Assembly (NCBI GenBank): GCA_040081075.1
Contig: JBEBHJ010000096.1
Location: 1-5,803, forward strand
Direction of reading: 5' to 3'
DNA: 5,803 bases
Source: JANJUB01 sp040081075
GTDB lineage: Bacteria; Armatimonadota; Fimbriimonadia; Fimbriimonadales; Fimbriimonadaceae
Positions 1 to 5,382 of this stretch are shown one piece after another. Made by a program: the position numbers and the translations under genes. A model generated the notes under the pieces. The model worked only from the letters and a program-made list of their open reading frames with translations, was not told where the DNA came from and did no database searches. Position 1 is the stretch's first letter, and each line of letters begins with the position of its first letter.

Positions 1-534
1 GAAGAGCACAAAAACCAGATTCGTGAGGGCAAAGATCGCGCTCACCAACCCAAGAAGCAACGGATTGCCTTGGCCAAGCTTCACCATATAAGCGCCGAGG
101 GGCGGCCCAAACATGAAGCCAAAGCCAAACGCCATGCCAATCTTTCCCATCGCGGCGGCGCGGTTCTCGGGGGCAGTGACATCAGAGATATAGGCGTAAG
201 CGACGCCAAGATTCGCCCCGGCCACGCCCAGTAAGGCCCGAGACAGAAACATCATGGGCAGGCTGGTTGCAAAACAGTAAGCAAGACTCGCCAAAACGGC
301 TAGCGAACAGGTAAGCACCAGCACCTTTCGCCGCCCGACCTGATCACTCCAACGCCCGAGAAACGGCGAAACAATGAACTGAGCAATGCTAAAAGTGGCC
401 AAAACCAAACCCGCGAGGAAGCCTTTCGCTCCTAACGTCTCGGCTCGCAGTTGCAAATCAGGAATGACCGTGCCGAACGACATCATGTCGAAAAACACAG
501 TGAGGAAGACGGCAAGAAGTGGGTTACCCCGCAT
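1..534 (-). CDS. MFS transporter, TetA/DHA1-like drug:H+ antiporter, N-terminal half (partial)
   Basis: This is an inner-membrane transporter of the major facilitator superfamily, probably a proton-coupled exporter of small molecules. The reverse strand reads openly for 178 codons from the ATG at 534 to the window edge, so about the first five or six of the expected 12 helices are present and the C-terminal half is missing only because the window ends. Residues 60-71 (GRWSDQVGRRKV) are the classic MFS motif A in the loop between helices 2 and 3. Residues 118-147 (DVTAPENRAA, then a Gly-rich stretch ending GPPLG) match the helix 4-5 region with motif C that is typical of drug antiporters such as TetA. 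The substrate cannot be told. The start is supported by a -10-like TAAACT six bases upstream and by the family-typical beginning of helix 1 (residues 7-24). It lies downstream of the DprA-like gene on the same strand, with a 68-bp gap and apparently its own promoter. Confidence 0.9.
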   Translation of the reverse strand, partial: MRGNPLLAVFLTVFFDMMSFGTVIPDLQLRAETLGAKGFLAGLVLATFSIAQFIVSPFLGRWSDQVGRRKVLVLTCSLAVLASLAYCFATSLPMMFLSRALLGVAGANLGVAYAYISDVTAPENRAAAMGKIGMAFGFGFMFGPPLGAYMVKLGQGNPLLLGLVSAIFALTNLVFVLF

Positions 535-540
535 CTAGAC

Positions 541-546
541 AGTTTA
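541..546 (-). promoter_or_regulatory. Putative leaderless -10 element of the MFS gene
   Basis: On the minus strand TAAACT is followed by six bases and then the ATG at 534. There is no Shine-Dalgarno sequence, so transcription probably begins at the start codon. No good -35 hexamer is visible. The call rests on the same arrangement at other genes in this window. Confidence 0.5.
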
Positions 547-565
547 CTGGGTGCGCGGTGCTCGT

Positions 566-587
566 GATCGGGGAGTTAATGCCGATC
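566..587. repeat. Inverted repeat GATCGG-N10-CCGATC in front of the MFS gene
   Basis: Arms 566-571 (GATCGG) and 582-587 (CCGATC) are perfect 6-bp complements around a 10-base spacer. The right-hand part of the MFS promoter (the -35 zone, about 564-569) overlaps one arm, so an operator for a dimeric repressor is possible. It also lies between the stop of the DprA-like gene (603) and the MFS start, so a weak hairpin terminator is an alternative, but no T-run follows it on the minus strand. Confidence 0.35.
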
Positions 588-602
588 CAATCGCCAGGTT
601 GC

Positions 603-1460
603 CTAGGGAATTACCTCCGCCCCTCTTTCGCGCATGACGCGATAATTTAAGGATCGATCTGATACTCGCACGGGCCTGCCGCATTTCAAGCCCTGCAGGG
701 CCAGCTTCTCCATGTTTCCACCCGCCGAAATCTCGACAAAATCCAGCCGGAGAGCGAGGCTGGCGATGAGTCGATCGCGAACTTTGTTGTTGATTCCGGC
801 AAAGCCCGCCATGGGTCGGAAAGGCGAAACCACGAGGTCGGTGTTTGGGTCAAACTGATACCGCCATAGTCGTGCCGCTCGGAATGGTTCTTCGGTTAGA
901 TTCTCACCGAGCGCCTCATAGAAACCGCGATCTAAACACAAGATTCGAGGCGCCCCCCAGCGCAGTGGGGCCACCGCCGCCCTTTGATACTCGGGTGTAT
1001 CATGGCCCGAAACCAAGACTTCGCCCTCCAAAACGCCATCTTCCGTGAGCTTTTCGATGAGTTCCAAACTGGCGGGCATTGAATTGCGCGAAGACATCGC
1101 AGCAAAAGTCTTGGCTCCGAGCAACGATTGATTGCCGTAGGTAAACAAAACTCCGGGAGGATCGGCATCAAACTGTTCAATCCTTTCGGGATAATGCGCG
1201 TCAGTCAGCGTAACCCAGTTGATACCGACCGCGGTTAGCCGATCAAGGTTAGGGTCTTGTTGCCTGGACTGGGATGCCAATCGAGCGGCAACCCCCCGAT
1301 TGGAAACCCCAAACTCCTCTGTCAGCGACTCTGCCGAAAGGCCGAAGAACTGATCCGGCGAGATCGAGAGCAAGTCGCATCGGGCTAGGATCCTAGTTAC
1401 CGTGCGCCCCCCAACTCCGGGCGTCATAGCCAACCACAGGGTGAACTCCCGCCGAGTCAT
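603..1460 (-). CDS. Divergent DprA-like (SLOG/Rossmann fold) protein
   Basis: The 285-residue protein resembles DprA (Smf), which loads RecA on incoming single-stranded DNA during transformation. Residues 8-26 (WLAMTPGVGGRTVTRIL) look like the helix-hairpin-helix start of DprA. Residues 90-114 (YPERI, DPPGVLF, GNQSLL) match the conserved YPxxL, PPxxL and Gxxx(L)L lead-in to the Rossmann domain. After that only ghosts of the signature motifs remain: SSRNS (123-127) where GSR is expected, SGHDTPEYQRAA (151-162) where SGxAxGID..AH is expected, NNKVRDRLIASL (224-235) for RNRxIAGL, FVEISAGGN (241-249) for the VVEA..SG stretch, and GRPVRV (261-266) for the last strand. No C-terminal winged helix follows, so the protein is shorter than typical DprA (about 360 residues). 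It starts three bases after the stop of the phosphorylase gene and is probably co-transcribed with it. A true transformation role is doubtful; it may be a repurposed nucleotide- or DNA-binding paralogue. Confidence 0.75.
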   Translation of the reverse strand: MTRREFTLWLAMTPGVGGRTVTRILARCDLLSISPDQFFGLSAESLTEEFGVSNRGVAARLASQSRQQDPNLDRLTAVGINWVTLTDAHYPERIEQFDADPPGVLFTYGNQSLLGAKTFAAMSSRNSMPASLELIEKLTEDGVLEGEVLVSGHDTPEYQRAAVAPLRWGAPRILCLDRGFYEALGENLTEEPFRAARLWRYQFDPNTDLVVSPFRPMAGFAGINNKVRDRLIASLALRLDFVEISAGGNMEKLALQGLKCGRPVRVSDRSLNYRVMRERGAEVIP

Positions 1461-1463
1461 TGT

Positions 1464-2165
1464 CTACTTCGCCGCACCCAACAAGATCGCGACCGCCTTC
1501 TCGCCGGAGCGATTCATCTCGTCCACAACCTCTTCGTGGCTGAGCGGATTTTCCGAAAGCCCACAAGCAAGGTTAGTCACGACGCAAAGGCACGCGTAAG
1601 GAACGCCCGCCTCTCGCATGGCGATCGCCTCGCTCGCCGCCGTCATGCCCACCAAATCGCCAATCTTGCCGTAGAGATCAATCTCGTGAGGCGTTTCATA
1701 TCGCGGACCATTGCCGCAAACGTAAATGCCGCTCGGTTGAACGGGCAGGTTAAGCTGAGCGGCTGCCACCAGCAATCGATCCCGGGCCGGGAATGGGGAA
1801 GAGAAGTCGGTGTGAATCACTTTCCAATCAAAGAGCGTGGTTTGTCGAAACGTTAGATCAACAAAATCGTGGGGAACCGCCAGCGTTCCGGCGGGCCAAT
1901 CGGGTCGCATCGAGCCGACCGCGGCGGTTGAAAAGCACGCCTCAACGCCTAGTTCCGCACAAGCAAAGGCAAAGCCTTCGTAGGCAACCTTATGAGGAGG
2001 GGTTTTGTGCCCCACACTGTGGCGCTGCAACACAAAGGTCTCACCGCAAAGCCGCCCGCGAACGATGCCGCGCTCGGTGGGAACGTGTAAGGGCGCACCG
2101 GGAAGTTCGGCCAATCGCGATCCAACGCCGGTACCGCCGATCATTGCAAACTTTACTTTGATCAT
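1464..2165 (-). CDS. Purine nucleoside / 5'-methylthio-nucleoside phosphorylase (MTAP/PNP family)
   Basis: A cytosolic enzyme that splits a purine nucleoside or 5'-methylthio-nucleoside with phosphate into free base and (methylthio)ribose-1-phosphate, in purine or methionine salvage. Family marks in order: the phosphate-binding GGTG loop (residues 10-13), RHSVGHKTPPHKVAYEG (48-64), matching the RHG..H..PPH..NY motif, STAAVGSM (79-86), NGPRYET (152-158) and GMTAASEA (173-180), matching GPRxET and VGMT..PE of the substrate pocket, then TNLACG (197-202). Asn198 sits where human MTAP has an aspartate and where 6-oxopurine enzymes such as PNP and methylthioinosine phosphorylase have asparagine, so a hypoxanthine or guanine nucleoside is favoured over adenine; this is inference. 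At 233 residues it is shorter than the usual 250-290. The start is set by the GGTG position near the N terminus and by a TAGCCT hexamer six bases before the ATG. It is the first gene of a two-gene unit with the DprA-like protein. Confidence 0.9.
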   Translation of the reverse strand: MIKVKFAMIGGTGVGSRLAELPGAPLHVPTERGIVRGRLCGETFVLQRHSVGHKTPPHKVAYEGFAFACAELGVEACFSTAAVGSMRPDWPAGTLAVPHDFVDLTFRQTTLFDWKVIHTDFSSPFPARDRLLVAAAQLNLPVQPSGIYVCGNGPRYETPHEIDLYGKIGDLVGMTAASEAIAMREAGVPYACLCVVTNLACGLSENPLSHEEVVDEMNRSGEKAVAILLGAAK

Positions 2166-2171
2166 GTAGTG

Positions 2172-2177
2172 AGGCTA
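2172..2177 (-). promoter_or_regulatory. Putative leaderless -10 element of the phosphorylase gene
   Basis: On the minus strand TAGCCT stands six bases before the ATG at 2165, with no Shine-Dalgarno sequence between. It fits the TANNNT pattern of leaderless genes. It would drive the phosphorylase and DprA-like genes together. Confidence 0.5.
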
Positions 2178-2187
2178 CCCCAGCCGG

Positions 2188-2193
2188 TATGAT
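2188..2193 (+). promoter_or_regulatory. Putative -10 element (TATGAT) of the DUF2235 gene
   Basis: TATGAT matches the -10 consensus at five of six bases and ends five bases before the ATG at 2199. The intervening GAGGA resembles a ribosome-binding site but touches the ATG, too close to act as a normal one, so a leaderless transcript is likelier. Its centre is about 16 bp from the opposing -10 of the phosphorylase gene. Confidence 0.55.
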
Positions 2194-2198
2194 GAGGA

Positions 2199-3287
2199 AT
2201 GGCGACCCGAAACCTTGTTCTGTGCGTCGATGGGACGAACGACTTTGCCGCCCGATACCCAACCCATGTTTTCCGTCTCTTCCGAGCTCTGGAGCGCAGC
2301 GATCAACAGCTCATTTATTACGATGGCGGCGTGGGCACCCTCTTGCAAGCCAAACTGCTAGCCAAGCCACTCATTGCCATCTATAATGCGATCGATCTCG
2401 CCGCTGGGTTTTCGATTCGCGATAACTTCATCAAAGCGTACGAGTTCCTATGCGACAACTATCGCGAGGGTGATCAAATCTACCTCTTCGGATTTTCTCG
2501 GGGAGCCTACACCGCGCGCGCTGTGGCCGCGGCGATTAGTTATTACGGCATTCCCGGACCCGAGCACAAAAACCTCATTCCTTTCATGTGGCAGCGGTTC
2601 CAAAGCTGCGGGGAAGTGGAGCACGACAACCCCGACGCAGAAAGCCCGTTTGCAAGCATGGCTAACCTTAAAGGAGCCCTTACCGAAGCCAATTCGGATC
2701 GAAGGAAAGCAAAGGTTCATTTTTTGGGTGTATGGGACACGGTTTCTTCTTTTGGCCTGATCAATCTGAAGACTCTGCCCGGAACCAGCAAGCTAAAAAA
2801 TGTCGTGCACGTTCGGCACGCCGTGAGCATTGATGAGAAGCGCAATATGTTCCCCGAGAACCTGGTGAACAAAGACCGTGACAACGTAAAAGAAGTCTGG
2901 TTCGCTGGAGTGCATCGCGATGTAGGTGGAGGCGGCGACAAAGACAAGCGCGGGCTGAGCATGTGCGCTTACGAATGGTTATTGAGCGAAGCAACTGGCC
3001 TTCGGCTTGATGAAACCAAGATCGATCCCAAACTGGTCATCAAAGCCGATCCCAACGGGGCCGATAACTCGAGCGCATTGATGGTCCTCATCTATGCCAT
3101 TGCTGGGATCATTCCAATGAAGATGTGGAGCAAGGATGGGTTCGCTTGGAAGTGGCTGAACCTGTGGCACACCCGCCCCATTCCAGATGGCGCGACGATT
3201 CACTGGTCGGTCCAGGAACGCAAGAACTACAACCCCTCTAACTTGAGGCGTGCCAAAAACCTGGTTTATCTAGAAAAGCCGCAATGA
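2199..3287 (+). CDS. DUF2235 family protein, alpha/beta-hydrolase fold (Tle1-like lipase/esterase relative)
   Basis: The 362-residue protein belongs to the DUF2235 family, whose best-studied members are type VI secretion phospholipase effectors (Tle1). Marks in order: NLVLCVDGTND (5-15), the family's DGT opening; YYDGGVGT (40-47); GFSRGAYTAR (98-107), the nucleophile elbow with Ser100; GVWDTVSSFG (177-186), with Asp180 as candidate acid; WFAGVHRDVGGG (234-245), with His239 as candidate catalytic histidine; and a C-terminal IHWSVQERKNYNPSNL (334-349), which matches the usual HxSV.....Y.P.NL end. All three catalytic-type residues are in place, so the enzyme is likely active as an esterase or lipase. 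A hydrophobic stretch at 292-306 might dip into a membrane. There is no signal peptide and no VgrG, PAAR or immunity gene beside it, so a secreted-effector role is unsupported; a housekeeping hydrolase is equally possible. Divergent from the phosphorylase gene. Confidence 0.9.
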   Translation: MATRNLVLCVDGTNDFAARYPTHVFRLFRALERSDQQLIYYDGGVGTLLQAKLLAKPLIAIYNAIDLAAGFSIRDNFIKAYEFLCDNYREGDQIYLFGFSRGAYTARAVAAAISYYGIPGPEHKNLIPFMWQRFQSCGEVEHDNPDAESPFASMANLKGALTEANSDRRKAKVHFLGVWDTVSSFGLINLKTLPGTSKLKNVVHVRHAVSIDEKRNMFPENLVNKDRDNVKEVWFAGVHRDVGGGGDKDKRGLSMCAYEWLLSEATGLRLDETKIDPKLVIKADPNGADNSSALMVLIYAIAGIIPMKMWSKDGFAWKWLNLWHTRPIPDGATIHWSVQERKNYNPSNLRRAKNLVYLEKPQ

Positions 3288-3290
3288 TCC

Positions 3291-3911
3291 TCAGGCTTCA
3301 CTGAGAGCCTTCAGCTTGTTCAAGAACCCGCTCCAAGCGTCGCGCAAGCCGTCGGCTTCGGCGCGGGTTTGGATCCGCGATGTCATGACGTTCATCAGGG
3401 TTTTGCCTTTGTTGTCTTGAAACATCACGTCAACGGTCATCGGCGCGGTGCATCCCGGATGCTCCCACGTAAATCGAAGGTCTTTGTTGGGGCGAACGCG
3501 GGTGAACGTTCCCTTGCAACCTCCGCCGCATGAAATCCCGCCGCCTTCGCTTGCATCCTGCTTTCCACCATCGCCAAACATGTCGGCAAAGGCGGTTGGG
3601 TCCGTCCACAGGGCATACACTTTCTCGACCGGAGCCTTTATGGTCTTTGTCACGCAAATCGAATATCCTTCGCCCAATCCATCCTTCTTAACTACGCCCT
3701 TGTGCGCTTCATACAGTACGTAGACCGTGGTTGCCCACCAGAACTGTTGCGTGTTCAGTGCGTCCGCCATATGCACGAGCGAGTTGCGCCGACCCTTTTC
3801 TAGCGCGCCAAAGGAATCCAATTCAGCAAACCATTCGCTAATCGTCTTGCCGGTTGCTTCCTTGCAGTTGGCGTCGTTGATCTCGTAGTCGGGCTTGTTG
3901 ATAACCTGCAT
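3291..3911 (-). CDS. SRPBCC (AHSA1/START-type) protein with a DUF4287-like N-terminal region
   Basis: The 206-residue protein has an N-terminal helical part like DUF4287 (residues 18-75: TGKTISEWFAELD, then NTQQFWWATTVYVLYEAHKG) followed by an SRPBCC domain (about 84-206) that begins YSICVTKTIKAPVEKVYALWTDP, typical of AHSA1-type ligand-binding or Hsp90-activator-like folds. Such proteins hold hydrophobic small molecules in a deep cavity; no ligand can be named. An unusual Cys128-Gly-Gly-Gly-Cys132 turn lies where the first domain loop is expected, with a third cysteine at 154. The open frame continues upstream to an ATG at 4589, but that part is antisense to the GspF-like gene and looks like random basic sequence. 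I chose the ATG at 3911 because homology starts there and a TTTAAT hexamer stands six bases upstream. The gene converges on the DUF2235 gene with only 3 bp between stops. Confidence 0.85.
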   Translation of the reverse strand: MQVINKPDYEINDANCKEATGKTISEWFAELDSFGALEKGRRNSLVHMADALNTQQFWWATTVYVLYEAHKGVVKKDGLGEGYSICVTKTIKAPVEKVYALWTDPTAFADMFGDGGKQDASEGGGISCGGGCKGTFTRVRPNKDLRFTWEHPGCTAPMTVDVMFQDNKGKTLMNVMTSRIQTRAEADGLRDAWSGFLNKLKALSEA

Positions 3912-3931
3912 GGTTTGATTAAACCTGATTA
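3912..3931. promoter_or_regulatory. Palindrome and repeated TGATTA in the SRPBCC/GspF divergent promoter
   Basis: Positions 3912-3925 read GGTTTGATTAAACC, a 5-bp inverted repeat around GATT. TGATTA occurs twice, at 3916-3921 and 3926-3931, ten bases (one helical turn) apart. The site covers the -10 of the SRPBCC gene and lies just upstream of the -10 of the GspF-like gene, so it is a candidate operator for both. Confidence 0.35.
3918..3923 (-). promoter_or_regulatory. Putative leaderless -10 element of the SRPBCC gene
   Basis: On the minus strand TTTAAT (five of six matches to TATAAT) is followed by six bases and the ATG at 3911. It sits inside the GGTTTGATTAAACC palindrome. No Shine-Dalgarno sequence is present. 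Confidence 0.45.
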
Positions 3932-3934
3932 GCG

Positions 3935-3940
3935 TAACAT
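3935..3940 (+). promoter_or_regulatory. Putative -10 element (TAACAT) of the GspF-like gene
   Basis: TAACAT ends four bases before the ATG at 3945. The next codon is GTG (3948), seven bases from the hexamer, so translation could begin at either. No Shine-Dalgarno sequence is visible. The whole intergenic space to the SRPBCC gene is 33 bp. Confidence 0.4.
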
Positions 3941-3944
3941 AGTC

Positions 3945-4943
3945 ATGGTGGCAATCGCGAAGCTTTCCCGATCCATACGAGGGGCGAAGATTCCCGAGCG
4001 TGCTCTTGGATTGTTCTTTCACAATTTCGCCCGGTTGATCGGCACGGGACATCCGTTTCCTACTTCGCTTATTCACGCCGCCAAAGGAATCGACCAAGAA
4101 CTCATGGCCGTTTGCGAGCAAGTTGCGCCTAAGATGCAAAACGGGATGCCGCTCTTCCAGGCCCTCGTCCCGTTTCGCTCCCGATTCCCCGAACTCACCA
4201 TCCCGGTGCTTGAAGTTGCCGAAGTTTCCGGAACGCTGGAAGGAGCTTCCGAGCGATTGTCCAAAGCGTTCTCCTCCTTTGATAACTTCCAGTCGAGGTT
4301 CCACGACGTCGCCCTCGACCCGGTGAAGATCACCCTGGGAGCCGTGATGTTCAAGGTGATTTTCTCCATGGGAGCCGATCCTATTGCGATTCTCAAGACG
4401 GCGGCGTTCACGGCGGCTCAGGTTGCGATCCTCGTGTTTGTGGTGCGGATGCTTTATCGCTATTTGCACCGCTACCGATCGTTTCATATCCTGGTCGACA
4501 AGGTTCGTTTGGCGATCCCCCACTCCGGCGCGATTCAACGCAACCTCGCATCCGCGCGCTGGGCCCGTTCTTTTGCTACGATGTGGCACGCCGGAGTTCC
4601 CATTTCACAAGCGCTCGATGTGGCCTCGCGAAGTTCGCTCAACGCTTTTTACGAGATGCACATCCAAAAGGCCGTCGCCCTCACGCGGCAGGGAAAGACC
4701 CTCGCCGAAAGCTTAGAAGGCATCGAGCTCACGCCCCAACACCTGCTGCCCATCTTACGGGTAGCCGAAACCACCGCCGAGTTCGGCAAGGCGCTCGACC
4801 AATACGTAAACGCCCTCGAAGAAGAAGCTCTCCAAAAGGCCGCCCAAGAATCCATGGCCGCCATGGTTACTGGCTACATCATCGTCGGCCTAATCGCGGT
4901 TCTCATCGCATTTGGCGTGCCGATCCCTTCGTTCCTCCTTTAG
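3945..4943 (+). CDS. Type II secretion system F-family protein (GspF/PilC-like), short orphan form
   Basis: GspF/PilC proteins form the inner-membrane platform of type II secretion and type IV pilus machines and contact the assembly ATPase. The 332-residue protein has the family's duplicated domain: copy one at about 20-150 (FFHNFARLIGTGHPFPTSL; then PVLEVAEVSGTLEGASERL at 87-105) and copy two at about 204-325 (ARWARSFATMWHAGVPISQAL; then LLPILRVAETTAEFGKAL). Likely membrane helices are about 128-145, 150-172 and 305-326. Usual family members have about 400 residues with an extra 60-70 at the N terminus; here the cytoplasmic leader before domain one is nearly absent. The second domain has AETTAEFGKAL where most members have GExSGxL. 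No GspE/PilB ATPase, pilin or prepilin peptidase is in view, so it must work with partners elsewhere or is a stand-alone paralogue. Confidence 0.88.
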   Translation: MVAIAKLSRSIRGAKIPERALGLFFHNFARLIGTGHPFPTSLIHAAKGIDQELMAVCEQVAPKMQNGMPLFQALVPFRSRFPELTIPVLEVAEVSGTLEGASERLSKAFSSFDNFQSRFHDVALDPVKITLGAVMFKVIFSMGADPIAILKTAAFTAAQVAILVFVVRMLYRYLHRYRSFHILVDKVRLAIPHSGAIQRNLASARWARSFATMWHAGVPISQALDVASRSSLNAFYEMHIQKAVALTRQGKTLAESLEGIELTPQHLLPILRVAETTAEFGKALDQYVNALEEEALQKAAQESMAAMVTGYIIVGLIAVLIAFGVPIPSFLL

Positions 4944-5045
4944 CCGCGATTTAACGCGTTCAGAGATTGCATGACAACAGAGCTTCTCGCGCGAAAAAGA
5001 GTTTTAGGAACGGGAACTATGCAAAACAATTTGCAGTCTATCATC

Positions 5046-5098
5046 GGGGCCAAAGGAACGCTCTCCCCGTTTTCCGGCGGCCCCTCCTCGCCCCAAAT
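5046..5098. repeat. Imperfect hairpin repeat, copy 1
   Basis: The ends GGGGCC (5046-5051) and GGCCCC (5079-5084) are perfect complements. Inside, GGAACG (5055-5060) can pair with CGTT..CC (5069-5075) with a small bulge. The core CTCTCCCCGTTTTCC at 5061-5075, CGGCGGCCC and a trailing CAAAT recur in copy 2. A second small hairpin (TCG+CCAA with TTGG+CGA, 5088-5106) abuts it. Confidence 0.6.
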
Positions 5099-5105
5099 AT
5101 TGGCG

Positions 5106-5151
5106 AAAAGAAAATTCAAACAAGTTTCAAATTGTTCAGGTTCTTTTTTTT
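5106..5151 (+). terminator. Possible weak terminator or A/T-rich patch with T8 run
   Basis: AAAAGAA (5106-5112) can pair with TTCTTTT (5141-5147), and AACAA (5119-5123) with TTGTT (5132-5136). A run of eight T follows at 5144-5151. The stems are almost entirely A-T and the site is about 160 bases past the GspF-like stop, so a terminator is only a possibility. TTCAAA is repeated at 5115-5120 and 5126-5131. Confidence 0.22.
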
Positions 5152-5172
5152 CCCGTATCTCGTCGTAGCGTC

Positions 5173-5218
5173 GGGCCTAAGGAATACTCTCCCGTTTCTC
5201 CGGCGGCCCATCTCAAAT
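5173..5218. repeat. Imperfect hairpin repeat, copy 2
   Basis: Same direction as copy 1, with starts 127 bases apart. GGGCC (5173-5177) pairs with GGCCC (5205-5209). The shared core is CTCTCCCGTTT (5187-5197) then CTCCGGCGGCCC, ending again in CAAAT (5214-5218). Substitutions and small indels that keep the closing stem suggest a dispersed repeat rather than a recent tandem copy. Confidence 0.6.
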
Positions 5219-5277
5219 TACGCGCCCCGGTTTAGGCAAATGAGACCTACGAAGTGCGCCCCAAGGTGGCGAAGCAA

Positions 5278-5353
5278 CACCTCCCTCGCTCTCCGGTCAC
5301 GGATCCCGCGAACGCAGTGAGGGAAACGTAGTCGGGAGGGAGAGGGTGAGGAG
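5278..5353. repeat. Structured GC-rich inverted-repeat element upstream of the small membrane protein gene
   Basis: The left side CCTC (5284-5287) plus CTCTCC (5289-5294) can pair with GGAGAG (5339-5344) plus GAGG (5348-5351); alternatively CTCCCTC (5281-5287) pairs with GAGGGAG (5336-5342). Within it TCAC (5297-5300) pairs with GTGA (5317-5320), or TCCC (5304-5307) with GGGA (5321-5324), around GCG-AA-CGC (5308-5315). Open frames crossing it show no family resemblance. It looks like a palindromic interspersed repeat (REP- or MITE-like) or a structured RNA. The end GGGTGAGG reappears inverted at 5789-5796. Confidence 0.5.
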
Positions 5354-5382
5354 CCCGGAATCAGGCAACCTTCCTGTTCGTA

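Noticed and set aside
1793..2161. Plus-strand open frames opposite the phosphorylase and DprA-like genes
   Set aside because: Arg/Pro-rich shadow frames antisense to clear family members.
2194..2198. GAGGA as a Shine-Dalgarno sequence for the DUF2235 gene
   Set aside because: It directly touches the ATG, leaving no spacer; a leaderless start with TATGAT fits better.
2199..3287. A type VI secretion effector-immunity module
   Set aside because: No VgrG, PAAR, DUF4123-type adaptor or immunity-like gene in the window; the 3' neighbour is a convergent SRPBCC gene.
3912..4589. Upstream extension of the SRPBCC frame to an ATG at 4589 (432 codons in total)
   Set aside because: The extra 226 codons are antisense to the well-supported GspF-like gene, encode Arg/His/Gly-rich sequence without motifs, and the SRPBCC promoter lies at 3918-3923 inside the supposed coding region.
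5046..5218. CRISPR array
   Set aside because: Only two imperfect copies 127 bases apart, with differing lengths and no regular spacers or cas genes.
4967..5320. Open frames in the intergenic region (TTG 4967-5320, ATG 4971-5168)
   Set aside because: No recognisable domain, no -10 element at leaderless spacing, and they read through the hairpin repeats; the repeated strings like LSPFSGGP come from the repeat itself.
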